14,858 nt of DNA from Chloroflexota bacterium (GCA_021845945.1 JAJZRD010000076.1:1-14858); one strand, 5' to 3'; positions 6,604 to 14,225 are shown, numbered from the stretch's first letter. The notes: generated by a model from the letters alone, not told the origin. Made by a program: numbers and translations.

Positions 6604-7662
6604 CGGCAGTGGAACGCCCCACTCCTTGCTGACGTCGGTCATGTCGGCCCAGACCGCCGGAGCAACGGCGATGCCCTTCTTCAGCCGATCCTCCCGCTTC
6701 AGCCATTCGATCTCGCCGGGCAGGTAGATCCGGTCGTTGCCGCGGGCCAGTTCCGAGGCGTGCATCTCGGCGATGGACTCGTCCATCCTGGCCTTGAAGT
6801 CGGCGGGCTCCATGAAGGCCTTGATGTCGATGGCCTGGAAGGTAAAGCCGGTGTTCTGGGGGTCCTTCATGTTGTGGTAGAAGTCCGTCACCTCGTGGGT
6901 GAAGGCGGCGCCGTTCAGGAGGGCGCCGATCACGCCGATCACGAAGGACATGTTGTAGCCCTTGTAGCCCCCCACGGGCTGGACCAGCCCATCGAAGGCC
7001 TCCTTGGCGTCGGTGGTGGGCTCGCCGTACTTGTTGAGGCCCCAGCTCTCGGGAATGGGGATGCCGGCCTTCATGGCGTGGACGATCTTGCCCTTGGCCA
7101 CGACGCTCATGGCCATGTCCAGCACCACCGGGTGCTCCTTGCCGGCCGGTAGGGCGATGCCGATGGGGTTGTTGCCCAGCAAGGGGGTGATGCCGCCCCA
7201 GGGGGCCATGATGTTGCTGCCGCTGACGGTCATGGCGACGCCGATCATGTCGTGGGGCACCGCCATCAGGGCGTAGTAGGCGCAGGTGCCGAAGTGGTTG
7301 CTCATGCGGACTCCCACGTGGGAAACCCCTACCTCCTTCGCCTTTCGGATGGCGATCTCCATCCCCCGAACGCCGACGACCTGGCCGATTCCGTTGTCGC
7401 CGTCCACCAGGGCGGTGCCGGGCGTCTCTCGCAGGATCCGGACGTTGGGCCGGGGGTTCATGCCGCCGGCCTTCAGCCGCTCGATGTAGGGCTGGATCCT
7501 TATGGTCCCGTGGGAGTAGACGCCTCGCAGGTCCGCCTCCACCAGGTGGTCGGCGACGATCGCCGCCTCCTCTCGAGGGAGGTTCTGCTTCACGAAGAGG
7601 TCGGTGATGAACTCCCGGAGGGGAGTGGGCATCACGATGATGCCGGCTTCCTCGTTCGCCAT
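6586..7662 (-). CDS. Ldh_2-family NAD(P)-dependent 2-hydroxy acid (malate/L-lactate/ureidoglycolate-type) dehydrogenase
   Basis: Members of this family reversibly oxidise 2-hydroxy acids such as malate, L-lactate, sulfolactate or ureidoglycolate with NAD(P)+, using a fold unrelated to classical lactate dehydrogenases. The 358-residue length is normal. ATG 7660-7662 has AAAGGAG upstream. Visible family motifs: EADLRGVYSHG (42-52); DGDNGIGQ (87-94); SNHFGTCAYYA (from 121) with the likely catalytic His123; LLGNNPIGIALPAG; VLDMAMS; and GGYKGYN (about 236-242), where most relatives have GGHKGYG or GGYKGYG. The final 40 residues include LPGEIEW, the common (P)GE segment near the family's C-terminus. 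It lies 30 bp downstream of the P-loop gene and 146 bp upstream of E1 on the same strand. If they cooperate, it would make a 2-oxo acid for E1; that is inference and substrate cannot be assigned. Confidence 0.9.
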   Translation of the reverse strand: MANEEAGIIVMPTPLREFITDLFVKQNLPREEAAIVADHLVEADLRGVYSHGTIRIQPYIERLKAGGMNPRPNVRILRETPGTALVDGDNGIGQVVGVRGMEIAIRKAKEVGVSHVGVRMSNHFGTCAYYALMAVPHDMIGVAMTVSGSNIMAPWGGITPLLGNNPIGIALPAGKEHPVVLDMAMSVVAKGKIVHAMKAGIPIPESWGLNKYGEPTTDAKEAFDGLVQPVGGYKGYNMSFVIGVIGALLNGAAFTHEVTDFYHNMKDPQNTGFTFQAIDIKAFMEPADFKARMDESIAEMHASELARGNDRIYLPGEIEWLKREDRLKKGIAVAPAVWADMTDVSKEWGVPLPLTVQA

Positions 7663-7692
7663 TGGGTGGGCTCCTTTCGATGAGTGTGAGGG

Positions 7693-8718
7693 TCAGGCGC
7701 TGGTTTCCGGTGCGGCAGGGCGGGCGATGCGGCTCCGGTAGAGCCGGGCTCCCTCGGAGCCGAACTGTTGGAGCAGCTCCTGCGGGGGCTTCCGCCCCTC
7801 GTCGAAGTAGTAGCGGGCGGCGTGGCCCGCCACGTAGGTCCCTACGTAGGCGATGGCGGTCTTGGGGGCGGCTGCCAGAAGGGTGGGGAGCATGCCCGCG
7901 GCCATGCGAGCCGCCGAGCGCCACAGGATGCCGCCGCCTATGACGGGTGCCAGCTCCTTGGCCACCTGGAGGGTGGGGGCGATTTCCCGCCCATAGATGG
8001 CGCTGAGCCGGAGGGCCATCATGACCTGATTCTTCGTGAGCACGAAGAAGTCCGCGACGTTGCCGGCGACGCCTCCGAAGAAGGGGAGGTTGGCGGGCAG
8101 GTTCGCCGCCAGGGCGAACTGGGCATTGACGCGGCAGGTCTCGGCGATGATCTGCTCGGCCACCGCCTGTCGAAGCGGCAGCAGCTGCCGGGCCAGGGCC
8201 GTTCGGGAGCCCGGCAGACTATCCAGCAGCAGCGGCGCGACCATCTCCACGACCTCCTGCGGGTCTCGCGCGTCGACGAAGGCCATCCTCATGTGCGACA
8301 CGAAGGAGAAGGCGCGATAGGCCGCGTTCCTCTCATCCCGTGTCCGCCCCGTGGCGTCGGCGTGGGTGAAGACCAGAAGGGTGGGGACTCGCAGCCGGCC
8401 AAAGAGCGCCGCTGCCCGGCGGCCCTGCTCCGCCAGCTCGCGGTCGAGTCGGGCCACCAGGATGACCAGATCCGGGCCGGCGAGCTCCGAGAACCGAGGC
8501 TGCTGGTAGTCGACGTCGAGGGTCCGGAAGGGACCACGAGCTCGGGGGTCGCTGCTGCCACCCACGAGGGCAGCGGCCAGGGTCCGCTTGCCGGAGCCGG
8601 GCTCGCCCGCTATCCAGAGATCCAGGGGTGCCGTGGCTTCTCGCTCTATCCCCTCGGGGTTGAACTCCCGGACCACGCGCCAGAAATCGCCCATGGCCGC
8701 GATACCAGCAAACTTCAT
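7693..8718 (-). CDS. DUF697-type P-loop (GTPase-like) membrane-associated protein with degenerate nucleotide motifs
   Basis: This 341-residue protein has a P-loop NTPase-like N-terminal half and a hydrophobic C-terminal half resembling DUF697. ATG 8716-8718 is preceded by AGGATGG at 8 nt. The Walker A is GEPGSGKRT (38-46): the residue after the invariant Lys44 is Arg45 rather than Ser/Thr, with Thr46 one place later. No DxxG switch-II motif is evident where DVDYQQPRFSELAGPDLVILV lies, and the base-specificity motif is THAD (118-121) instead of N/TKxD. The C-terminal part (about 185-320) contains LPANLPFFGGVAGNVADFFVLTKNQ, YGREIAPTL and Gly/Ala-rich helices that could sit in or on the membrane. 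Function is unknown; it may be a pseudo-GTPase or membrane scaffold. It heads the minus-strand cluster, 30 bp before the Ldh_2 gene, so co-transcription is likely. Confidence 0.75.
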   Translation of the reverse strand: MKFAGIAAMGDFWRVVREFNPEGIEREATAPLDLWIAGEPGSGKRTLAAALVGGSSDPRARGPFRTLDVDYQQPRFSELAGPDLVILVARLDRELAEQGRRAAALFGRLRVPTLLVFTHADATGRTRDERNAAYRAFSFVSHMRMAFVDARDPQEVVEMVAPLLLDSLPGSRTALARQLLPLRQAVAEQIIAETCRVNAQFALAANLPANLPFFGGVAGNVADFFVLTKNQVMMALRLSAIYGREIAPTLQVAKELAPVIGGGILWRSAARMAAGMLPTLLAAAPKTAIAYVGTYVAGHAARYYFDEGRKPPQELLQQFGSEGARLYRSRIARPAAPETSA

Positions 8719-8776
8719 TGGGACACCATCCTAGGGAACTAGACGTGGGAGGAGGCCGTACCGCCTCCGAAGCGCT

Positions 8777-8785
8777 ATTCTATCA
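8777..8785 (-). promoter_or_regulatory. candidate extended -10 promoter of the DUF697/Ldh_2 operon
   Basis: Read on the minus strand, TGATAGAAT (8785-8777) is an extended -10: TG, one base, then TAGAAT (5/6 match). No convincing -35 is present at 16-18 bp. The leader to ATG 8718 would be about 50 nt and includes a 6-bp hairpin, GGAGGC/GCCTCC (8751-8768). Confidence 0.4.
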
Positions 8786-8947
8786 TCGGGGTGTAGCGCG
8801 CTGCCACCCGCCCCCGCCAGGTTGTTGAAGAGAGTTCAGTACCGGTAAAGGGGGAACGATTCCGGTCATGGTGCACAAAGGGAAGAGGCGGCGGTTTGTG
8901 CGGGACTTACAGAGTTTCCTCAGGAATAGTAACGAGGCGAAACAGTC

Positions 8948-8977
8948 TTGACAAAGTCGTAAAGCTGCCGCTAAACT
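8948..8977 (+). promoter_or_regulatory. candidate promoter of the liv operon
   Basis: TTGACA at 8948-8953 is a perfect -35. TAAACT at 8972-8977, 18 bp away, is a 4/6 match to TATAAT. Transcription would start near 8984 and leave a leader of about 385 nt before livJ, long for an ordinary operon. No better promoter was seen closer to the gene. Confidence 0.45.
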
Positions 8978-9367
8978 GCTTTGGCTTTTAAGGTACCTTC
9001 AGTTGATGGGACCCTCTCCTCTCTGGGTCTGTCCGGCCGTTAACTGGGCACAGGGCGTTAGGCCCCGCAGAGTCAGCGCACGTGGCTTCTGGCAGTCTCG
9101 ACAGCGGCCGACATTACCAGGTCGTCAAAGGCGACGGCGTGCATGCTTTTTCCCGTTTTCTTCGTCAACTGGCCAATTTCGCCATGCAGCGCGGCATGGT
9201 CCGTCTGGAGAAAGGGGTGGCGTCGCCTGGGATGGTTGTGACTCGGTGGTCCAACCTGCGTTGGGCACGGGGGAGTCAGGGGTAGGCACCCGATTCTCAA
9301 GCTAGACCCATTTGGGACAATCGTGCTGCTGACCGAAAAGTACTGAAGCGCACAAAGGAGGAGAACA

Positions 9368-10627
9368 GTGAGGCACTTCAAGCCCTCTATACTGGCGCTG
9401 TTCGCCCTGGCGGTGGCTGGTCTCCTGGTGGTGGCAGGCTGCTCGTCGTCGGCGCCTGCACCGGCAGCCACCCAGGCGCCCGCAAAGGCTGCGGAGCCTA
9501 CGAAGGCTGCTGCTCCGGCGGCTGCCGCACCCACTACGGCGGCGGCTCCCGCTGCTGCTCCGGCCGCCGGCAAGGCCGTGGCGATCAAGATCGGCGTCAT
9601 CGCGCCGATGTCCGGCGACGTGAAGACCTTCGGCGAATCCACCAAGAACGGCTTCGACATGGCCGTCGCCGAGGCCAACAAGGGCGGCAAGGTGCAGATC
9701 ACCACCGTTGTCGCCGATGACAAGAACGACCCGACCGAGGGCGTGAACGCGGCGACCAAGGAGATCAACCAGGACAAGGTCAAGGCGATCGTCGGTTCCG
9801 TTTCCTCAAAGGTCTCCATTCCGATCTCCGAAGTAGCTCAGACCAACAAGGTCGTTCAGATCAGCCCGACCTCCACCAACGAGAAGGTCACGGTGGATGG
9901 GGGCAAGCGCAAGGACTTCGTCTTCCGCGCCTGCTTCATCGACCCATTCCAGGGCACGGTGATGTCGAAGTTCGCCCTGAACACCCTCAAGGCGAAGACT
10001 GCCGCCGTCATGTACGACGTGGGGAACGACTACACCAAGGGGCTGGCTGAGTACTTCAGGTCCGGCTTCGAGAAGGCTGGAGGGAAGGTCACCAGCTACG
10101 ACTCCTATGGCAAGGACGACGTCGATTTCTCGGCGGTCCTGACCAAGGTGGCCTCGAACAGCCCCGACGTGCTGTTCCTGCCCGACTACTACAACAAGGT
10201 CAGCCTCATCGGGAAGCAGGCTCGGGAGAAGGGCGTGAAGGCCGTCTTCCTGGGCGGCGATGGCTGGGACTCCTCCGACCTGGACGTCAAGGCTATGGAG
10301 GGTGGCTACTTCAGCAACCACTACAGCCCCGAGGACAAGCGCCCCGAGGTCCAGGATTGGGTTAAGAAGTACCAGGCCAAGTACAACAGCGTGCCCGACG
10401 CTCTTGCGACCCTGGGCTACGACGCCACCAACATCCTGATCAACGGGATAGTCGTCGCCGGCAGCGACGACACCGCCAAGATCCGTGATGCTATGGCCGC
10501 GACCAAGGACTTCAAGACCGTCTCCGGTACGGTCACCTTCGACAAGGACGGCAACCCCATCAAGAGCGCCGTCGTCCTCCAGATCAAGGACGGGAAGCAG
10601 AAGTTCGTGGAGAGTGTGGCCCCGTAA
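9368..10627 (+). CDS. livJ: branched-chain amino acid-type ABC transporter, substrate-binding lipoprotein
   Basis: This is the extracytoplasmic receptor that captures the solute and delivers it to the LivHM channel. GTG 9368 has a textbook AGGAGG (9356-9361) 6 nt upstream; the protein has 419 residues. A signal peptide ends in the lipobox VVAGC, so Cys25 would be lipidated and anchor the protein to the outer face of the membrane. Residues 26 to about 72 form a low-complexity Ala/Pro/Thr/Lys linker. The rest is a type I periplasmic-binding fold: IKIGVIAPMSGD at the start of lobe one, the SxxS segment GSVSSKVSIPISEVAQ, FRACFIDPFQGTVMSKFA, and LPDYYNKVSLIGKQAREKG in lobe two. The family binds Leu/Ile/Val but also other amino acids, amides and urea, so specificity is inferred only from the family. 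The complete transporter follows. Confidence 0.93.
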   Translation: MRHFKPSILALFALAVAGLLVVAGCSSSAPAPAATQAPAKAAEPTKAAAPAAAAPTTAAAPAAAPAAGKAVAIKIGVIAPMSGDVKTFGESTKNGFDMAVAEANKGGKVQITTVVADDKNDPTEGVNAATKEINQDKVKAIVGSVSSKVSIPISEVAQTNKVVQISPTSTNEKVTVDGGKRKDFVFRACFIDPFQGTVMSKFALNTLKAKTAAVMYDVGNDYTKGLAEYFRSGFEKAGGKVTSYDSYGKDDVDFSAVLTKVASNSPDVLFLPDYYNKVSLIGKQAREKGVKAVFLGGDGWDSSDLDVKAMEGGYFSNHYSPEDKRPEVQDWVKKYQAKYNSVPDALATLGYDATNILINGIVVAGSDDTAKIRDAMAATKDFKTVSGTVTFDKDGNPIKSAVVLQIKDGKQKFVESVAP

Positions 10628-10638
10628 GGGCGGATCTG

Positions 10639-10670
10639 AGGTGGGGAGTCCGAGAGGGCTCCCCACCTTT
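10639..10670 (+). terminator. intergenic terminator/attenuator between livJ and livH
   Basis: A 13-bp stem (with one G-T pair) forms between 10639-10651 and 10656-10668 around a GAGA tetraloop; its outer core is GGTGGGGAG pairing with CTCCCCACC. It is followed by TTCTATTC, a weak T-tract. Only 19 bp separate it from the livH start. It probably gives partial termination or protects the livJ mRNA, so that binding protein outnumbers the membrane parts. Confidence 0.75.
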
Positions 10671-10687
10671 CTATTCAGGAGTTACCG

Positions 10688-11581
10688 ATGGGGGATTTCG
10701 GCTATCTCGCCCAGCAGGTGATCAATGGGTTGCAGCTCGGCCTCGTCTACGCCCTGATCGCCCTGGGCTACACTATGGTTTACGGCATCATCCGGCTCAT
10801 CAATTTTGCCCACGGTGACGTGTTCATGGTGGGAGCTTTCGTGGGCTTCTTTGCCATCTCGGCCTTCCACCAGTCGTTTCTTCCGGCCATGCTAGCGGCC
10901 ATCGTCGTGTGCGTGGTGCTGGCCGTTGCGATCGAGCGCTTTGCCTACCGCCCCCTCCGAAGTGCCCCCAGGATCGCCTCGCTGATCACGGCCATCGGCG
11001 TTTCCATCTTTCTGGAGTACTTTACCAGTCTGAAGTTTGTCTTCGGCCCGAACATCCGCACCTTCCCTCGACCATTCGAAGTGGTGACGTGGCAGGTTGG
11101 TGGGCTGAGCATCACCAGCATCCAGGTGATCGTCCTGGGAGTGACAGTCTTCATGCTGGCCCTTCTGCAGTTCGTGGTGTATCGCACCAAGATGGGCATG
11201 GCGATGCGGGGCGTCTCCTACGACTTCGATACGGCCAAGTTGATGGGGATCAACGTCGACGTGGTCGTCTCCTTCACCTTTGCGCTCGGGTCGGCCCTGG
11301 CCGGGGCGGGGGGTGTGCTGTTCGCCATTGCTTACCCGCAGGTTCAGCCTTTCATGGGGATCATGCCCGGCCTCAAAGCCTTCGTGGCGGCGGTGCTGGG
11401 CGGCATCGGGATCATCCCCGGTGCCATGCTCGGGGCGCTGATCATGGGACAGGCTGAGGTTCTAACGGCTGCCTTCGTCTCCACTACCTGGAAGGATGCG
11501 GTGGCTTTCGCCATCCTCATCGCCGTCCTGATGATCAAGCCCACCGGACTGCTGGGCAAGCGCGGCACGGACAAGGTGTAG
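10688..11581 (+). CDS. livH: branched-chain amino acid-type ABC transporter, permease LivH
   Basis: LivH is one of two integral membrane subunits that form the translocation path with LivM. ATG 10688 has AGGAG (10677-10681) at 6-nt spacing. The 297-residue length is typical. The N-terminal signature GLVYALIALGYTMVYGIIRLINFAHGD is characteristic of the family, split here across the first two membrane spans. Further hydrophobic spans follow at about 50-75, 90-110, 135-160, 190-215 and 225-285, with the cytoplasmic EAA-like loop around GMAMRGVSYDFDTAKLMGIN (about 173-192) that contacts the ATPases. Some Liv systems carry a longer fused LivH; this one is standard. The stop is 10 nt before livM. 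Confidence 0.95.
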   Translation: MGDFGYLAQQVINGLQLGLVYALIALGYTMVYGIIRLINFAHGDVFMVGAFVGFFAISAFHQSFLPAMLAAIVVCVVLAVAIERFAYRPLRSAPRIASLITAIGVSIFLEYFTSLKFVFGPNIRTFPRPFEVVTWQVGGLSITSIQVIVLGVTVFMLALLQFVVYRTKMGMAMRGVSYDFDTAKLMGINVDVVVSFTFALGSALAGAGGVLFAIAYPQVQPFMGIMPGLKAFVAAVLGGIGIIPGAMLGALIMGQAEVLTAAFVSTTWKDAVAFAILIAVLMIKPTGLLGKRGTDKV

Positions 11582-11591
11582 GAGGCGAAAA

Positions 11592-12614
11592 ATGAAGCAG
11601 CGGGAACTGCAAGCAGTCGCCGTAGCGATAGTCGTTGCCATCGTTATCGATCTACTCATCGTATCGGGCGTCATCAACCCCTACTGGGAGTTGATCATCC
11701 AGTACGCCTGCATAGTCGCCATCGCGACCCTGGGGCTCAACATCATCTACGGCTTCAACGGCCAGTTCTCCCTGGGCCACGTGGCTTTCTACGGACTGGG
11801 CGCTTACGCCTCCGCCCTGGTGACGAAGGCGTTCCTGGGTGAGAGCCCCCTGCTCACCGACGCTCTGGCCAACTACGAGCCCCTGGTGTTCCTGGCCTCC
11901 ATTCTCATCGGGGGGCTGTTCGCGGCCCTGGTCGCCTACCTGATCGGGCTGCCCATCCTGCGGCTGGGATCGGACTACCTGGGCATAGCCACCCTGGGCT
12001 TCGGCTTCATCGTGAAGGTTGCCTTCGACAATGCCGATGGCCTGATCCCGGCCATGGGTGGGGCCAGGGGGATGACGGGCATCATCAAGCTCACAAGCTG
12101 GCCCTGGGTTGCCGCCGTGGCGATCGTCGCCGTGGTGGTGATGCGCAACTTCGTCTACTCCAGCCACGGGCGCGCGCTCCTCTCCGTCCGGGAGGATGAG
12201 ATCGCGGCCAACTCCATGGGCATCAACATCGCTCGGTACAAGACCATCGCCTTCGTGATGGGCTGCTTCTACGCTGGGGTAGCCGGCGCCCTGTACGCTC
12301 ACCTGTACACCTTCCTGCACCCCAGCAACTTCGACTTCCTGAAGTCGATCGACCTGTTGCTGATCGTGGTACTGGGCGGCCTGGGCAGCATGAGCGGCAC
12401 CATCATCGCAGCCCTCGGTTGGACCTTTCTGCTGGAGGGGTTGCGGGTTCTCCTCCCGACCGAGATCCTGGACTTCCGCTTCGTGATCTATCCGTTGTTG
12501 CTGATCGCGGCGATGCTACTACGACCTCAGGGACTGTTCGGAGGGATGGAGCTCCCCTTCCTGCGGGCGCCGAAGGTCGAGAAGAGGTCCCAACGTGTCA
12601 CTACTGAAAGTTGA
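11592..12614 (+). CDS. livM: branched-chain amino acid-type ABC transporter, permease LivM
   Basis: LivM is the partner permease of LivH. ATG 11592 follows AGGAGG (11580-11585), which overlaps the livH stop codon, indicating tight translational coupling. The 340-residue protein has eight or more hydrophobic spans. Motifs: LNIIYGFNGQFSLGHVAFYGLGAY (in parts, about 51-75) near the N-terminus; LRLGSDYLGIATLGFG mid-protein; the ATPase-contact loop GRALLSVREDEIAANSMGIN; and LIVVLGGLGSMSGTIIAA near the C-terminus. All are standard for the family. The last 20 nt overlap the livG start at 12595. Confidence 0.95.
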   Translation: MKQRELQAVAVAIVVAIVIDLLIVSGVINPYWELIIQYACIVAIATLGLNIIYGFNGQFSLGHVAFYGLGAYASALVTKAFLGESPLLTDALANYEPLVFLASILIGGLFAALVAYLIGLPILRLGSDYLGIATLGFGFIVKVAFDNADGLIPAMGGARGMTGIIKLTSWPWVAAVAIVAVVVMRNFVYSSHGRALLSVREDEIAANSMGINIARYKTIAFVMGCFYAGVAGALYAHLYTFLHPSNFDFLKSIDLLLIVVLGGLGSMSGTIIAALGWTFLLEGLRVLLPTEILDFRFVIYPLLLIAAMLLRPQGLFGGMELPFLRAPKVEKRSQRVTTES

Positions 12615-13362
12615 CCAACTCTGCAAGAGCTTCGGCGGCTTGAAGGCCGTGAACAACGTGTCCTTCTCAGTGGAGGAGGGCGGTCTCGTCGGGCTGATCG
12701 GGCCGAACGGTGCGGGGAAGACCACCGTGTTCAACCTGATCACCGGCCACTACGAGGCGACCTCCGGCGACGTCCTGTTCGACTCACGCAGCGTCTCCAG
12801 GATGAGCCCCAACGCCATCACCAGGCTGGGCGCCGCGCGAACCTTCCAGAACATTCGGCTGTTCGGCAAGCTCTCGGTCCTGGACAACGTGCGGATTGCC
12901 TACCATTGCCGGGTGGGCTACGGTATGGCCGATGCCATCCTTCGGCTCCCCGCGTTCCGCACGGAAGAGCGGAAGCTGACTCAGCAGGCGCAGGAGCTGT
13001 TGCAGCTGTTCAATCTCGCCGACAAGCAGAACGAACTGGCGGGAAGCCTGCCCTACGGGGAGCAGCGAAGGCTGGAGATCGCCCGGGCCCTGGCCACCAA
13101 GCCCCGTCTGCTCCTTCTCGACGAACCCGCCGCGGGCATGAACCCGGCCGAAGTGCATACCCTCATGGAGATGATCCAGTTCATCCGGAAGAGGTTCAGT
13201 CTCAGCATCCTGCTGATCGAGCACCAGATGAAGGTGGTCATGGGGATCTGCGAGCGGATCGTGGTGATGGACTTTGGAGAGGTACTGGCCGAGGGAACCC
13301 CCTCGGAGATCCAGGGCAATCCGAAGGTCATCGAAGCCTATCTAGGGAAGGAAGTAGCTTAA
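12595..13362 (+). CDS. livG: branched-chain amino acid-type ABC transporter, ATPase LivG
   Basis: LivG is one of two cytoplasmic ATPases that power the importer. GTG 12595 lies inside the 3' end of livM, with AAGAGG just upstream; the 20-nt overlap implies coupled translation. The 255-residue protein has Walker A GPNGAGKTT (36-44), a Q-loop in the RTFQNIRLF segment, the signature LPYGEQRRLEIARAL (from about 152), and Walker B LLLLDEPAAGMNP with Asp176/Glu177, followed by the switch histidine in LLIEHQM. LPYGEQ instead of LSGGQ is normal for LivG. The C-terminal PEVIEAYLG-type tail is present as NPKVIEAYLGKEVA. Confidence 0.95.
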   Translation: MSLLKVDQLCKSFGGLKAVNNVSFSVEEGGLVGLIGPNGAGKTTVFNLITGHYEATSGDVLFDSRSVSRMSPNAITRLGAARTFQNIRLFGKLSVLDNVRIAYHCRVGYGMADAILRLPAFRTEERKLTQQAQELLQLFNLADKQNELAGSLPYGEQRRLEIARALATKPRLLLLDEPAAGMNPAEVHTLMEMIQFIRKRFSLSILLIEHQMKVVMGICERIVVMDFGEVLAEGTPSEIQGNPKVIEAYLGKEVA

Positions 13363-14115
13363 GTGCTGCTCGAAGTTCAAGATCTGAACGTGTTCTACGG
13401 GGCCATTCAGGCCATCAAGGGGATCTCCTTTCACGTCGAGGAGGGCGAGATCGTGACCCTCATCGGGGCGAACGGGGCCGGCAAGAGCACCACCCTGAAG
13501 ACCATCTCGGGGATCACCCGTGCGAAGGGCGGGTCCATTCAGTTCAGTGGTGCGGACATCACCACCCGAGCCCCACACCTGATAGTGGCGGACGGCATCT
13601 CCCATTGCCCCGAGGGCAGGCGGATGTTCGCCAACCTGTCCGTGCGGGAGAACCTGCTGCTGGGGGCCTTCACCGTCAACGACCGGAGCAAGGTCTCCCA
13701 GAACATGGAGCGGGTCTTCGGCCGCTTCCCTCGGCTGAAGGAGAGGCTTGGTCAGGCGGCCGGCACCCTCTCGGGTGGCGAGCAGCAGATGCTGGCCATG
13801 GGAAGGGCCTTGATGTCGCAGCCCAAGCTGCTGCTGCTGGACGAGCCCTCCATGGGGCTCTCACCGATCCTGGTGCGGCAGATCTTCGACATCATCCAGG
13901 AGATCAACCAGACCGGCACCAGCATACTGCTGGTGGAGCAGAACGCCTTCATGGCGCTGGGGATCGCCTCCAGGGCTTACGTTCTGGAGACGGGCCGGGT
14001 TGTCCTGTCGGGCGATGCCGCCAAGATGCGGGAGGACCCCAAGGTGCGGGCTGCCTACCTGGGAGACATGGTAGAGACGGGCAACGGGAACGCGCAGGAA
14101 GGCGCACCGGTCTAG
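13363..14115 (+). CDS. livF: branched-chain amino acid-type ABC transporter, ATPase LivF
   Basis: LivF is the second ATPase of the importer and pairs with LivG. Its GTG start at 13363 directly abuts the livG stop (TAAGTG), so it is translated by coupling. The 250-residue protein has Walker A GANGAGKST (35-43), CPEGRRMFANLSVRENL (typical LivF region), signature LSGGEQQMLAMGRAL (from 136), Walker B LLLLDEPSMGLSP with Asp160/Glu161, and the switch histidine replaced by Gln in LLVEQNA, which is normal for LivF. The final residues (ETGNGNAQEGAPV) are a short unconserved tail. It is the last gene of the operon. Confidence 0.95.
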   Translation: MLLEVQDLNVFYGAIQAIKGISFHVEEGEIVTLIGANGAGKSTTLKTISGITRAKGGSIQFSGADITTRAPHLIVADGISHCPEGRRMFANLSVRENLLLGAFTVNDRSKVSQNMERVFGRFPRLKERLGQAAGTLSGGEQQMLAMGRALMSQPKLLLLDEPSMGLSPILVRQIFDIIQEINQTGTSILLVEQNAFMALGIASRAYVLETGRVVLSGDAAKMREDPKVRAAYLGDMVETGNGNAQEGAPV

Positions 14116-14141
14116 TTGGCAACACAGGAGATGACCGGGGG

Positions 14142-14168
14142 CTGACGCAGGCGATTCGCCTGCGTCAG
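14142..14168 (+). terminator. hairpin after livF, probable end of the liv operon
   Basis: CTGACGCAGGCG (14142-14153) pairs perfectly with CGCCTGCGTCAG (14157-14168) around a three-base ATT loop. It starts 27 nt after the livF stop. No T-tract follows (AAGATTCTATC), so it could end transcription inefficiently or mainly protect the mRNA end. Confidence 0.6.
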
Positions 14169-14199
14169 AAGATTCTATCGCTGGGGGGGAGCACAAGCG

Positions 14200-14225
14200 T
14201 GGCATGGGACTTGCCGCGGTATACT
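14200..14225 (+). promoter_or_regulatory. promoter region of the RRM gene
   Basis: TATACT at 14220-14225 is a 5/6 match to the sigma-70 -10 but lacks a good -35. Overlapping it, TGGCATGGGACTTGCC (14200-14215) matches the sigma-54 -24/-12 pattern with the required GG-N10-GC spacing. Either one, or both, could drive the RRM gene; the sigma-54 match may be chance. Confidence 0.4.

Larger units (their letters stand above)
8719..9367. other. 649-bp divergent intergenic region
   Basis: This is the longest gene-free stretch. It holds the minus-strand -10 near 8780, a plus-strand promoter candidate at 8948-8977, and a long leader before livJ. A 67-codon plus-strand frame (GTG 9082 to TAG 9285) has no family resemblance I recognise, no good Shine-Dalgarno, and less G/C bias at third positions than the real genes; I do not call it. 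No tRNA, riboswitch of known type or leucine-rich leader peptide was seen. Confidence 0.6.

Noticed and set aside
6533..7924. 463-codon minus-strand frame overlapping the Ldh_2 gene
   Set aside because: Off-frame shadow, mostly Arg/His/Gly/Pro, crossing the intergenic palindromes and two real genes.
9003..9305. Small plus-strand frames in the livJ leader, including 9082-9285
   Set aside because: No good ribosome-binding site, weak codon bias and no familiar motif; kept only as an open question in the findings.
8719..9367. tRNA, known riboswitch or leucine leader peptide in the long intergenic region
   Set aside because: No T-loop GTTCRAN pattern with matching acceptor stem, no recognised aptamer core, and no run of Leu/Ile/Val codons ahead of a terminator.
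9073..9819. 248-codon minus-strand frame opposite the livJ 5' end and leader
   Set aside because: Most of it is the complement of the Ala-rich livJ tether. The portion over 9073-9290 has no recognised similarity, so I could not support a gene or a pseudogene.
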